Positions 34,653 to 43,881 of a DNA stretch of 64,000 bases are shown here, piece by piece. Source of the stretch: Saccharomonospora sp. CUA-673 (lineage in GTDB: Bacteria > Actinomycetota > Actinomycetes > Mycobacteriales > Pseudonocardiaceae); the NCBI RefSeq assembly GCF_001942305.1, contig NZ_MKKE01000012.1, forward strand, positions 1-64,000, in the 5' to 3' direction. The notes beneath the pieces are model-generated. The model did not search any database and was not told the origin of the DNA. It was given only the letters and a program-made list of their open reading frames with translations. Position 1 is the first letter of the stretch. Each line of letters opens with the position of its first letter. Made by a program: the position numbers and the translations under genes.

Positions 34653-35534
34653 ATGTCCGCCGACACTCCGCCCCGCACCGACGTCGACGCACGAGGACCA
34701 CTCGGTGACCGCCGGGTCCAGCGCGTCGGCTACGGCGCGATGCAACTGGAGCGCGCTGCACGCCACGAGGCGATCGATCTGCTCCGCCGCGCCCTCGAGC
34801 TCGGCGTCGACCACGTCGACACCGCACACTTCTACAAGGCCGGCCACGTCAACGAGGTGATCGGTGCGGCGCTCGCGCATTGCCGCGACGACGTGCTGAT
34901 CGCGACCAAGGTCGGCGCCACGAACGACCCCGCCGGCGAGTACGGATTGAGCCCCGCCCAACGGCCGGAGCAACTGCGCGCCGAGGTCGAGGCGAATCTC
35001 CGCAGCCTGGGCGTGGACCGGATCGACCTGGTCAACCTGCGCCGACTCGACGGCAGCGGACCCGGCATCCGGGCGAGCGGCGAGCAGGTGGTCGACCTGG
35101 ACGACCAACTCGCCGCCCTCGCGGACCTGCGTCGTGCCGGCACGATCGGCCACATCGGACTGAGCAACGTGACCCGCGAGCAACTCCGCCGGGCACTGCC
35201 GGTCGGCATCGCCTGCGTCCAGAACCACTACAACCTTCTCGATCGCGCCGCCGAGTCCGTCCTCGATGAATGCCGGGCCCACGACATCGCATGGGTGCCG
35301 TTCTTCCCACTCGGCTCCGGCGTCACCACCCACCCGGTCGTCCGCGCCGCCGCCGAGCGCACCGGTGCGAGCCCGGCACAGGTGGGCCTCGCCTGGCTGC
35401 TCGGTCACGCGCGGCAGACGTTGTTGATCCCCGGCACGACGAACGTGGCCCACCTCGAACAGAACCTGCGGGCCACCCACGTGCGCCTCGACGCCGACAC
35501 CCGCGCCGATCTCGACGGCCTCGGAAAGCGGTGA
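34653..35534 (+). CDS. Aldo/keto reductase, AKR13-like (293 aa)
   Basis: A second aldo-keto reductase, distinct from the one at 6.4 kb. It has the catalytic segment VDHVDTAHFYKAGHVNE with Asp and Tyr, the Lys in IATKVG, and the cofactor segment LIPGTTNVAHLEQN. At the position of the usual catalytic His it has VNLRRLDG, so the catalytic residue may differ. The ATG at 34653 follows a GGGAGG site, and twin palindromes lie upstream. It is regulated, probably negatively, by the divergent TetR protein. Confidence 0.88.
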   Translation: MSADTPPRTDVDARGPLGDRRVQRVGYGAMQLERAARHEAIDLLRRALELGVDHVDTAHFYKAGHVNEVIGAALAHCRDDVLIATKVGATNDPAGEYGLSPAQRPEQLRAEVEANLRSLGVDRIDLVNLRRLDGSGPGIRASGEQVVDLDDQLAALADLRRAGTIGHIGLSNVTREQLRRALPVGIACVQNHYNLLDRAAESVLDECRAHDIAWVPFFPLGSGVTTHPVVRAAAERTGASPAQVGLAWLLGHARQTLLIPGTTNVAHLEQNLRATHVRLDADTRADLDGLGKR

Positions 35535-35624
35535 CGCCCCGACCGAGCCGGGCCTGACCCGAAACCGGGATCCCCGCCACAGCCCCAAGATCCAGAACGT
35601 CCGAATCCAGTAGAATCACCCGTG

Positions 35625-36704
35625 ATGGCCACATCCCGCTGGTTGCTCGGTGCGTTCGCGTTGGTCGGGGTTGCCCTGCTCGTCGCGGTGTTCGTCCTGA
35701 TCTCCTCCGACCCGACCACCCCCGAACGACCGGGCCCGCCCGGCGACGGTCCGCTCACCGTCGTGTCCATGGGCGACAGCACCATCTCCGGCGAAGGGGC
35801 AGGCGACTACAGCCCCGACACCGACGGCCAGGACGGCAACTGGTGCCACCGCTCCCCCAACGCGATGGTCAACCACATCGAACTGCGCGGCGCCACCGAA
35901 CATGTCAACCTGGCCTGCTCCGGCGCCGCCACCAAACACGTCATGCTCGGCGACGAGAAACAATGGACCGAGCCCTCCCAGGCCCAGCAACTGGCCGAAC
36001 TCGTCGAGGACCACCGCGTCAGCGCGATCGTCGTCGGCATCGGCGCCAACGACGACCCCCAGTTCTCCCGGCTCATCTCCCAGTGCTTCACCGCATGGTT
36101 CTCCGACGAAGCCGCCCCATGCAACGAAGACATCCAAACCGACTGGGCCGAACGCGTCGAGGCCGTCGTACCCAAGGTGACGCAGGTGCTCACCGACATC
36201 CGCACCGTCCTCGAACGCGCCGGCTACGACGGGGACGACTACGACCTCGTCCTCCAGTCGTACGCCTCGCCCATCGGCCCGGATATTCCCGAGTCACTGC
36301 GCAATTTGGACGGATGCCCGTTCCGCAAGGCCGACCTCGAATGGGTCCGCGACACCGGAGCCCCCGACCTGTCCGAAGGACTCCACCGCGCAGCGTCCGA
36401 AGTGGACGCTCGGTTCCTCGACCTGTCCCGCGCCGCCATCGGCCACGAAGCCTGCACCGGCGGCGACGACCACGACCACGAGTGGTTCACGCGCTTCACC
36501 GTCCGCTGGGACGACCTCGAGGACGCCGACCGCGCCAGCCACGCCATCCAGGAGTCGTTCCACCCCAACGCCAACGGCCACGCGCAGTTCGCCCGCTGCA
36601 TGAGCGAGTTCCTCGCCTCCGACGCCGATTCGGCCGCCTGCCTCAAGGGCGACGACGACAACCTCCACGCCGCCCCGGCCGTCGTCGCACAAGGCGAACG
36701 CTGA
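35625..36704 (+). CDS. Secreted SGNH/GDSL-type esterase (359 aa)
   Basis: Begins with a signal anchor or signal peptide (SRWLLGAFALVGVALLVAVF), then a Pro-rich linker. The SGNH catalytic Ser block is VSMGDSTISGEGAGDY, the Asn block is VVGIGANDDPQF and the final Asp-His block is SFHPNANGHAQF. It is an extracytoplasmic hydrolase, possibly a lipase or acetylesterase acting on cell-wall polymers. TAGAAT at 35611-35616 precedes the GTG/ATG starts, so the transcript is probably leaderless; the ATG at 35625 follows a GTG at 35622. A perfect palindrome lies at its stop. Confidence 0.85.
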   Translation: MATSRWLLGAFALVGVALLVAVFVLISSDPTTPERPGPPGDGPLTVVSMGDSTISGEGAGDYSPDTDGQDGNWCHRSPNAMVNHIELRGATEHVNLACSGAATKHVMLGDEKQWTEPSQAQQLAELVEDHRVSAIVVGIGANDDPQFSRLISQCFTAWFSDEAAPCNEDIQTDWAERVEAVVPKVTQVLTDIRTVLERAGYDGDDYDLVLQSYASPIGPDIPESLRNLDGCPFRKADLEWVRDTGAPDLSEGLHRAASEVDARFLDLSRAAIGHEACTGGDDHDHEWFTRFTVRWDDLEDADRASHAIQESFHPNANGHAQFARCMSEFLASDADSAACLKGDDDNLHAAPAVVAQGER

Positions 36705-36726
36705 GCCCACCGGCCGGTGGGCTCAG
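36701..36726. terminator. Perfect 26-base palindrome, bidirectional terminator
   Basis: The sequence from 36701 to 36726 is its own reverse complement, starting CTGAGCCCACCGG. It includes the stop of the SGNH gene and lies 11 bases before the end of the convergent Lrp-type gene. It is likely to end transcription from both directions. Confidence 0.8.
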
Positions 36727-36736
36727 CCGGCAGGGG

Positions 36737-37215
36737 TCACAACGTCGGGGACCGGCCCTCGAACGGCGTCGACAGCACCACGGTCGTGCGCGTCGACACC
36801 TTCGCCACCTCTCGGATCCGCCGCAACAGATCCTCCAGGCCCAACGGAGACGGCACCCGCACCAACAGGATGTAGGACTCGTCGCCGGCCACCGAATAGC
36901 ACGACTCGATCTCCGGGATGTGCTCCAACCGCTGCGGATAGTCGTCCGGAGCGGCCGGATCGTTCGGCGTCAGCGAGATCAGCGCCGTCAGCGGCAACCC
37001 GATCTGCTCACCGTCCAGTTTGGCCGTGTACCCGCGGATCACACCGCGCTGCTCGAGCCGCCGCACCCGCTGATGCACCGCCGACACCGACAACCCGACC
37101 CGTTCGGCCAGATCCGTGAAACTGCGCCTGCCGTCCGCGGACAGCTCCTCCACGATCGCCTTGTCGAGCGGCTCCAAGCTCGCAGGCGGCGGTGTGCCAC
37201 CACCCGACGCGTCAT
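36737..37215 (-). pseudogene. Lrp/AsnC-family regulator, one apparent frameshift near the start
   Basis: An Lrp-type regulator: N-terminal helix-turn-helix (LDKAIVEELSADGRRSFTDL, GLSVSAVHQRVRRLEQRGVI) and a C-terminal ligand-sensing domain (ALISLTPNDPA, IESCYSVAGDESYILLVRV). In-frame starts are poor: TTG in SLEPLD or GTG 37264 deep in the neighbouring gene. The ATG at 37215 overlaps the peptidase stop (ATGA) but is out of frame by one base; one added base near 37205 joins it (MTRR...GGTPPPASLEPL). Coupling to the peptidase gene favours this reading. The target genes are unknown. Confidence 0.75.
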
Positions 37216-38357
37216 GCGTCGAGCACGACGAGCTCGTGCGGGCGCGCGTTGACCGGCTCCGCACCTTCGGCCGTCACCACGACGATGTCCTCGATCCGCG
37301 CACCCCACCGGCCGGCGGTGTAGATGCCCGGCTCGACGCTGAACGCCATGCCCTCGTCGAGGCGCAGATCGTTGCCCGCCACGATGTACGGCTCCTCGTG
37401 CACGTCCAGCCCGATGCCGTGGCCCGTGCGGTGGATGAACCGGTCCCCGAAACCGGCGTCGGCGATGATGTCGCGGGCAGCCGCGTCGACCGACTCGGCG
37501 CTCGCGCCGGGCCGCACCGCGTCCACCGCCGCCTGCTGGGCGCGCTGCAACACCGCGTACGTCTCGGCCACGTCCGCGCCGGCAGGCTCGCCGACGGCGT
37601 AGGTGCGCGTGCAGTCCGAGTTGTAGCCGTCCGGGATCGGACCGCCGATGTCGACGACCACCACGTCGCCCGCCTCGATCACTCGGTCGGACACGTCGTG
37701 GTGCGGACTCGCACCGTTGGGCCCCGAACCGACGATGACGAACTCGGCCGACACGTGGCCCTCCTCGACGATGGCCGCCGTGATGTCGGCGCCCACCTCG
37801 GCCTCCGTGCGGCCCGGCCGCAGCCACTCGCCCATGCGCGCGTGCACGCGGTCGATCGCGGCACCCGCCTTGCGTAGCGCGTCGATCTCGGCGGCGTCCT
37901 TGCGCATCCGCAGCTCGCGCAGCACCGGCCCGGCCAGGACCTGCTCGGCCCCCGGCACAGCGCCACGAACGCCCAGGACGTGCAGCGCGGCCATCATGTC
38001 GCTCACCGCCACCCGGCCGGCCGCGCCGACACGGTCGGCGACCAGCCGGTACGGGTCGTCGCCGTCCACCCAGGTGATCACGTCGATGCCGAGCTCGTCG
38101 GTCGGCACGTCCGCATAGCCCGGCAGCTCCAGCTTCGGCACCACCAGCGCGGGCGGCGCGTCACCGGCGGGCACGACGAGCGTCGTCAACCGTTCGAACG
38201 AGCCGCCGGCCTGCCCCACCAGATAACGCAGGTCCGAACCGGGCGCGATGAGCAGCGCGTCGGTGCCGGCGTCGGCGGCGGCCTTGCCGGCCCGCTCGAG
38301 ACGGGACCGCAGCGTGGCGGGTTCGGGCGCGGGACTGTGCAGCGATCGACGGGCCAT
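37212..38357 (-). CDS. pepE: Xaa-Pro dipeptidase/aminopeptidase, M24 family (381 aa)
   Basis: A metallopeptidase that cleaves Xaa-Pro bonds. The C-terminal pita-bread domain carries the metal ligands in VVVDIGGP, DCTRTY, HRTGHGIGLDVHEEP, SVEPGIY and ARIED. The N-terminal domain (about 1-160) is the creatinase-like lobe. Its position beside the exonuclease and helY matches pepE (Rv2089c) in M. tuberculosis, which supports the symbol. The ATG at 38357 is the natural start. It overlaps the Lrp-type gene. Confidence 0.9.
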   Translation of the reverse strand: MARRSLHSPAPEPATLRSRLERAGKAAADAGTDALLIAPGSDLRYLVGQAGGSFERLTTLVVPAGDAPPALVVPKLELPGYADVPTDELGIDVITWVDGDDPYRLVADRVGAAGRVAVSDMMAALHVLGVRGAVPGAEQVLAGPVLRELRMRKDAAEIDALRKAGAAIDRVHARMGEWLRPGRTEAEVGADITAAIVEEGHVSAEFVIVGSGPNGASPHHDVSDRVIEAGDVVVVDIGGPIPDGYNSDCTRTYAVGEPAGADVAETYAVLQRAQQAAVDAVRPGASAESVDAAARDIIADAGFGDRFIHRTGHGIGLDVHEEPYIVAGNDLRLDEGMAFSVEPGIYTAGRWGARIEDIVVVTAEGAEPVNARPHELVVLDA

Positions 38358-38405
38358 GCGCCCAACCCTACTGGGCCACGCGCCTTTCTCCGGGGACCGG
38401 CTCGC

Positions 38406-40391
38406 TCAGTTGCCCTGGCCGACCGACAGGTTCGCCGGCAGCGGCGGCATCGGGCAGTGCAGCATGGCGCAGACCGTGCGCAGCAGTTCCGATTCGGCGA
38501 CCGTGAGGGCGCCGTCGTCGGCGACCACGGTGACGAGCGCTTCGACCAACGTCTGCGTGTCCCGGCCGGACAAGCCGTCGAGCACGGGCCACGCCTGGTC
38601 GAGCACCTGCGGTCCCTGCGGCGGCGGCGCGAACGGCAACGACACGCCGGGCAGCACCCGCTGCAGGCCGGCCTGGAAGGCGCGTTCGCTCGCGGCCGGG
38701 CCGGAGCCGCCGGCGGCGGCGAGCACGGCCAACACGGTCGCGACCGACTGCTGCGCCGACGACAGCGTGCTCCGGCGGCGTTTCCACGGCGGCTGCTGGT
38801 GCACCGCCTCGTGCAGTTCGCGGCCGAGCAGTGCGGCGAAGCAGTACTCGAACACGCTGGTGCGCCCGTCCGCGGCGGCGAGGGCGCCGACGGTGTCCCG
38901 GAGCGCGTCGATGGCCTGCGGCGGACGCTGCCGCAACGCGGGGAAGGCCACCTCGGCCAGCGGCAGGCGCAGCGACGGATCGAGCTGGCTCAGCGCTCCC
39001 GCGTCGGTCCAGGCCGCGCCGGCGAGCGGCGCACCCCAGCGGGAGGCGATCAGCTGGTACTGGTTGCCCCGAACCTCGGGGTGGTTCGACAGCAACAGGC
39101 CGAACATGAGGGGCACGGCCGCCTCGGGGCTGTGCGCGCGGTCGAGGAACGCCTGGGGAATGCGGGCCAGTACGGACGCGCCCTGGTCCTGCGCGGAGCG
39201 CTGACCACCCTGTCCGTCGGAACCGCCGATCATGCCGACGGTGCCCGCGACGGCCGACACGTGCGCCGCGGCCACGTTCCCGGCCGCCCCTGGCTGTTCC
39301 TGCGGCGGAGGGGGCGGGCTGCCCGCCGGCGCCAGTCCGAGCGCGGCGTCCTCGTGCAGACCCGACGGCGGCTGCTGCGACCACTTCTGGCTCAACGCGC
39401 GGAGTTCGTTCGGGTCGAACGAGGGGTCGAGCGCGCGGATGCGCTCGGGCAGCGGCGGATGGGTGGCCAGCATCGACCGGCGCTTGCCGCCCTCGCCGAA
39501 GAGCATGTGGCTGACGTCGTCGGTCTTGCCGGCCCGCAGCTGCGAACCGGTGGGCAGGCCGCCGATCTTCTTCAGCGCACCCGCAAGCCCCTCGGTCTGC
39601 CGGGTGAACTGCACGGCGGAGGCGTCGGCGAGATACTCGCGCTGCCGCGACACCGCCGCCTTGATGACCCGGCCGGCGAACACGCCGATGAAGCCGACGA
39701 CCATCGCCACGAGACCGATCATCACCAGCGGCGCGGCGCCACCGCCGCCACCGCGGTTGGAGCTGCCCCCGCTCCTGCCGCCCGAACCGAGCATCACCCG
39801 GCCCACGACCGCCAGGCCGACGAGGCCGGCCAGCACGCCGATCAGCTTCATGTTCAGGCGCATGTCGCCGTTGACGACGTGGCTGAACTCGTGGGCGATG
39901 ACGCCCTGCAGCTCGTCGCGGTTGAGCCGGTCGAGCGCGCCCTTCGTCACGGCGACCGCGGCGTTGGCCGGGGACCAGCCCGCGGCGAACGCGTTGATGC
40001 CCTGTTCGTGCGGCATGACGTACAGCTCCGGAACCGGCGTGCCGGAGCTGATGGCGATCTCCTCGACGACGTTGCGCAGCCGCCGCAGGTCCGGATCGCC
40101 GGTGTCCTGCGGCACCGGGACCGCGCCCATGCTGCGGGCGACCTTCCCGCCGCCGTGCCGCCGCAGCATCAACGTCCGCACGATCGACGTGCCGCCGATG
40201 ATCAGCAGCATCACGGTGCTCGACATCAGCAGCGCCCCGATGAGCGTCTCGGCCGGCTGCTGGTGCAGGCCGGTGAAGAAGACCACCGCGACGTTGACGA
40301 CGGCGATCACGGCGATCACGGCCACGATGAACAACACGATCAGGCGGGCCGAGGCCTTGCGGACGTCGTCCTGTCGTTCGAAGAAGTTCAT
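38406..40391 (-). CDS. M48-family membrane metallopeptidase with long C-terminal region (661 aa)
   Basis: An HtpX/M48-type zinc protease in the membrane. Two N-terminal helices (LIVLFIVAVIAVIAVV, IGALLMSSTVMLLIIGG) precede the zinc motif HEFSHVVNGD (about residue 165). A further helix pair and the third-ligand segment REYLADASAVQF follow. The C-terminal half (about 340-661) is soluble, with a Pro-rich stretch and a helical region. It is downstream of lemA in the same orientation. LemA-M48 pairs are common; a role in membrane protein quality control is inferred. Confidence 0.88.
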   Translation of the reverse strand: MNFFERQDDVRKASARLIVLFIVAVIAVIAVVNVAVVFFTGLHQQPAETLIGALLMSSTVMLLIIGGTSIVRTLMLRRHGGGKVARSMGAVPVPQDTGDPDLRRLRNVVEEIAISSGTPVPELYVMPHEQGINAFAAGWSPANAAVAVTKGALDRLNRDELQGVIAHEFSHVVNGDMRLNMKLIGVLAGLVGLAVVGRVMLGSGGRSGGSSNRGGGGGAAPLVMIGLVAMVVGFIGVFAGRVIKAAVSRQREYLADASAVQFTRQTEGLAGALKKIGGLPTGSQLRAGKTDDVSHMLFGEGGKRRSMLATHPPLPERIRALDPSFDPNELRALSQKWSQQPPSGLHEDAALGLAPAGSPPPPPQEQPGAAGNVAAAHVSAVAGTVGMIGGSDGQGGQRSAQDQGASVLARIPQAFLDRAHSPEAAVPLMFGLLLSNHPEVRGNQYQLIASRWGAPLAGAAWTDAGALSQLDPSLRLPLAEVAFPALRQRPPQAIDALRDTVGALAAADGRTSVFEYCFAALLGRELHEAVHQQPPWKRRRSTLSSAQQSVATVLAVLAAAGGSGPAASERAFQAGLQRVLPGVSLPFAPPPQGPQVLDQAWPVLDGLSGRDTQTLVEALVTVVADDGALTVAESELLRTVCAMLHCPMPPLPANLSVGQGN

Positions 40392-40441
40392 GCTCGTCGT
40401 TCACGTCCCCCGCGTCACGGTGTGCGTCTCGCTCCCCTGGA

Positions 40442-41044
40442 TCAGAAGTTGATCTGCGGCGCCTGTCGGGCCTCGGGCGAGTCGATCTCCAGCAGCGCGG
40501 CGCCCTGGAAGCCGAACATCCCGGCGAGGATGTTGGTCGGGAACGTCTCGCGCTTGTTGTTGTAGGCCATGACGCTGTCGTTGTAGCCCTGGCGCGCGAA
40601 CGCGACCCGGTTCTCCGTGGAGGTCAGCTCCTCGGACAGCTGCATCATGTTCTGGTTGGCCTTCAGGTCCGGGTAGGCCTCGGACAGGGCGAACAGCCGG
40701 CCCAGGCTCTGCGTCAGCGCCGTCTCGGCCCCACCCAGCTGCTGCATCGCGCCCGGGTCGCCCGGGTTCTGCCGCGCGGCCTGCTGGGCCTGCACCGCAC
40801 CGCCGCGCGCGGCCACCACGGACTCGAGGGCCTCCCGCTCGTGCTGCATGTAGCCCTTCGCCGTCTCGACCAGGTTCGGGATCAGGTCGTGCCGGCGGGT
40901 GAGCTGCACGTCGATCTGGGCGAACATGTTGCGGTAGTGGTTGCGCCGCTTGACCAGCGCGTTGTAGCCCGTGATCAGCCAGATGACCAGCACGGCCACG
41001 ATGACGACCGCGATCACGATCGCCACGATCAGTCCGGTACTCAT
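40442..41044 (-). CDS. LemA-family protein (200 aa)
   Basis: LemA proteins have an N-terminal membrane helix (IVAIVIAVVIVAVLVIWLI) and a helical soluble domain. The typical segment RRNHYRNMFAQIDVQLTRRH with DLIPNLVETAKGYMQHERE identifies it, and the end (NILAGMFGFQGAALLE) is conserved. The function is unclear; such proteins often accompany M48 proteases. The ATG at 41044 is well supported by homology. It is separated by 50 bases from the protease gene and divergent from the exonuclease. Confidence 0.9.
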   Translation of the reverse strand: MSTGLIVAIVIAVVIVAVLVIWLITGYNALVKRRNHYRNMFAQIDVQLTRRHDLIPNLVETAKGYMQHEREALESVVAARGGAVQAQQAARQNPGDPGAMQQLGGAETALTQSLGRLFALSEAYPDLKANQNMMQLSEELTSTENRVAFARQGYNDSVMAYNNKRETFPTNILAGMFGFQGAALLEIDSPEARQAPQINF

Positions 41045-41182
41045 GACGGTGTTTCCTCCCCTTTGATCTCGACGTGCGTCCGCAGACTATCCGGAGGTCC
41101 CGGACGGGGCAGCCATTTGGACAAACTTCGCGTCGGCGTGTGGCGCAACCTACCGGGAGCCGACCGTGCGAGGCTGGTGCCC

Positions 41183-42142
41183 GTGAGTCGAGCTACCGAG
41201 GGTCCCGTCGCGCTGCTGGACGCGGCGAGTCTGTATTTCCGGTCGTACTTCGCCCTGCCCGAGTCGATGAAAGCCCCCGACGGCACGCCCGTCAACGCGG
41301 TGCGCGGGTTCGCCGACACGGTGGCGCGCATCCTCACCGACCGCAGGCCCGCCCGGCTCGTGGCCTGCCTCGACGCCGACTGGCGGCCGCAGTTCCGCGT
41401 CGACGCGCTGCCGAGCTACAAGGCGCACCGCGTCGCGGCCGAGGTCGAGCAGGGCGCCGACGTCGAGGAGGTGCCCGACACGCTCACCCCGCAGGTGCCG
41501 ATCATCCTCGAGCTGCTGGAGGCCGCGGGCCTGGCGACGGCCGAGGCCGCCGGGTTCGAGGCCGACGACGTCATCGGCACGCTAGCCGCGCGGGAGGCCG
41601 CCGCCCCGGTCGAGGTGATCACCGGCGACCGCGACCTGTTCCAGCTCGTGCGCCGCGAACCGACGCCCACGTCCGTCATCTACGTCGGCAAGGGCTGGGC
41701 CAAGGCCGAGGTCCTGGGCCCCGACGAGGTCGCGGCGAAGTACGGCGTGCCGGCCGAACGGGCGGGCGCGGCCTACGCGGACATGTCCATGTTGCGCGGC
41801 GACCCGTCCGACGGACTGCCCGGCGTCGCCGGTATCGGCGAGAAGACCGCCGCGAAGCTGATCACCCAGTTCGGCTCGTTCGAGGCCCTCCTCGAGGCGT
41901 CCCGGAAGGAGAGCCCCGACCTGCCGGTCAAGACCCGCGCGCGGCTCAACGAGGCAGCCGAGTACCTGGCCGCGGCGCCGACCGTCGTGCGGGTGGCGGC
42001 CGACGCGCCCGTCGAGATGTCCGGCGGCGACGCCGTACCCGCCGGTGCGGTGGACGAGAACCGTGTGCGGGAGCTGGCCGAACGATGGAACCTGGGCGGT
42101 TCGGCCGGCCGGCTGCTCGACGCGCTCGCCGCGCACGGCTGA
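41183..42142 (+). CDS. 5'-3' exonuclease, FEN/PolI-N type (319 aa)
   Basis: A flap/5' nuclease resembling the N-terminal domain of DNA polymerase I, acting in RNA primer removal and repair. Acidic metal ligands are in LLDAASLYFRSYF, ACLDADWRP, FEADDVIGTLA and ITGDRDLFQL. The helix-three-turn-helix is GVAGIGEKTAAKLITQFGS. It stands alone without a polymerase domain and corresponds by synteny to Rv2090 of M. tuberculosis. The GTG at 41183 begins MSRATEGPVALLDAAS; an in-frame GTG at 41177 is possible. Confidence 0.88.
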   Translation: MSRATEGPVALLDAASLYFRSYFALPESMKAPDGTPVNAVRGFADTVARILTDRRPARLVACLDADWRPQFRVDALPSYKAHRVAAEVEQGADVEEVPDTLTPQVPIILELLEAAGLATAEAAGFEADDVIGTLAAREAAAPVEVITGDRDLFQLVRREPTPTSVIYVGKGWAKAEVLGPDEVAAKYGVPAERAGAAYADMSMLRGDPSDGLPGVAGIGEKTAAKLITQFGSFEALLEASRKESPDLPVKTRARLNEAAEYLAAAPTVVRVAADAPVEMSGGDAVPAGAVDENRVRELAERWNLGGSAGRLLDALAAHG

Positions 42143-42170
42143 GCCACCGAGACACGCCGGCTCGCCGGGG

Positions 42171-42572
42171 TCACTGGAGGGCGCCGACCTCGTAGCTGCC
42201 GTCCTCGCCGGTGACCGTGATCGTGACCTTGCGCTGCTCCCCGGCGACCTCGACGTAGCAGGCGAACGTGCTCTCCACCTCGACCGGCCGGTTCCCCGGA
42301 CATGACACGGCGCCCACATCGTCCAGGCGGTAGTGCTCGACGAGGACGTTGTGCACGTCGTCGTTCATCCGGTCGACGTCGAACATGCGCACCGTCTCGG
42401 TCGGTGTCGTCACCGGCGAGGGCGCCGACGCCATGGTCGGCGTGTCGGACGTCGTCGGGGTTGCCGGGTCCGACGAACCCGGCTCCTGCGTGTGCTCACC
42501 GTCCGGGCCGCACCCGGCGACCAGGATCGAACCGGCGATTCCCACGATCGCCGCCACCAGACGTCTCCCCAC
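42171..42572 (-). CDS. DUF4333 lipoprotein (133 aa)
   Basis: A small secreted lipoprotein: signal peptide with lipobox VAGC at residues 18-21, a Thr/Pro/Ser-rich linker (about 25-60), and the DUF4333 domain (VSCPGNRPVEVESTFACYVEV) with two conserved cysteines. It is a paralogue of the protein at 43882-44637. The GTG at 42572 follows GAGGTGAGGGG. It corresponds in position to the DUF4333 gene near helY in mycobacteria (Rv2091c), although another paralogue is nearer. The function is unknown. Confidence 0.85.
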   Translation of the reverse strand: MGRRLVAAIVGIAGSILVAGCGPDGEHTQEPGSSDPATPTTSDTPTMASAPSPVTTPTETVRMFDVDRMNDDVHNVLVEHYRLDDVGAVSCPGNRPVEVESTFACYVEVAGEQRKVTITVTGEDGSYEVGALQ

Positions 42573-42604
42573 GGCCCCTCACCTCGGCGTTGATCTTCCG
42601 CGAG

Positions 42605-43807
42605 CTAGAAGAACGTACCGCACCATGGGGCCTCCGCGGTCGCGAAGAGCCGGTCGGATCGCTCGGCCGAACGGTCGGTGAGCGCCTGGGCACGACCCGT
42701 GGCGACCAGCTGCGACGCGTCCGCGCACCGAGGTACACCGTCGCGAGCGCGTCGACGTCCAGCCGCAGGTCCGGCGCCCGGTCGGTGCGCGTCACGCCGT
42801 CGGGGCCGACCGAGTAGGTGCCGGTGTTGGCGGGCAGGAACGGGTCGGTCACCTCGCCACGAGCTGCTCGTCGCCGTAGGTGCGTGCGGCCAGCGCCGCG
42901 GGCACGTCGATCAGGCGCAGCCACAGGTCGTCGCCCAGGTCGGTGGTCGACACCGCCCGCGGATCGGTGAGCAGCAGGTCGAGCGGTTCGTCGACGGGTC
43001 GCAGCGCCGCCTCGATCGTGTCGACCAGATCGACCGACAGCAGGTACCGCCAGAGTCCCGCGGCCGCGGCGGTGTTCGCGGTGTGGAGGTCGACGACGGT
43101 CAGCTTCGCCTGGTCGCCCTTGGTGCGCTCGACCGTGTAGACGGCGAATCCGTCGATCCCGTCGGGCCCCTCGTGGGTCACGCCCTGCGGCCGCGTCGCC
43201 GACGGTCTGGTCAGATGCGAGCGCATCATGCCCCACCACGCGTCCGGCCGGGCCAGCATCCCCGGCCGGGTGGCCGCCCGCGGATACACCTCGGGGACGC
43301 GGCCGATCAGGCCGTCCAGGTCGTGGAGTTCGACGCGTCCCCCGGCGGGGGCGTCGTCGCGCACGCGGGCACGGGCGCGCTGGATCCTCAGGTCGCGGCC
43401 GAGGGTGGCGGCGCCGTAGCCGAACCGGCCGTAGATCGCCGCCTCCGTGGCGTGCAGTCCGGCGGCCACGGCCCCGCGTTCGGCCAGGTCGGTCAGCTGG
43501 GCCCGCATCAACGTGCTCAGCACGCCGCGGCGGGTGCGGTCGGCGCGCACACCGACATGCGTGACCGCGCCCAACGACACGTCGGCGCCGCCGGGCACCG
43601 TCAGGGCCGAGTCCCACGCCCACGCGGTCCCGATCAGGCGCCGGAGTCGCCGTCCCACACGCCGTGCCGGCGCCCGGTTCGGTTGACCTCGCTCGAGCCC
43701 TGCCATTCCTCGTCGGCCAGGGGCGGGACGTGTAGCGCCGAGCGGAACAGGTCCACCGCGCCGCGGATATCCGGCTCGGCCACGAGGCCCACGTCGTGAT
43801 CGGTCAT
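42605..43807 (-). pseudogene. eis: Eis-like N-acetyltransferase, three apparent frameshifts
   Basis: Matches the Eis family (GNAT acetyltransferase with a C-terminal sterol-carrier-like domain). The middle frame holds HVGVRADRTRRGVLSTLMRA, an acetyl-CoA site, and AAIYGRFGYGAATL. The N-terminus (MTDHDVGLVAEPDI) and C-terminus (EVTDPFLPANTGTY; ending APWCGTFF) are in other frames. One added base near 43638, 42858 and 42722 gives a single 401-residue protein, close to the 402 residues of M. tuberculosis Eis. Eis can acetylate aminoglycosides and protein lysines; the role here is unknown. It lies between two DUF4333 genes. Confidence 0.75.
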
Positions 43808-43881
43808 GTCACCGATCCTTTCGGACGCGGGCGCGGGCCCGCCACCGGATTACGCCGCACGGGTAGGGCGGGCGGAGCCGA

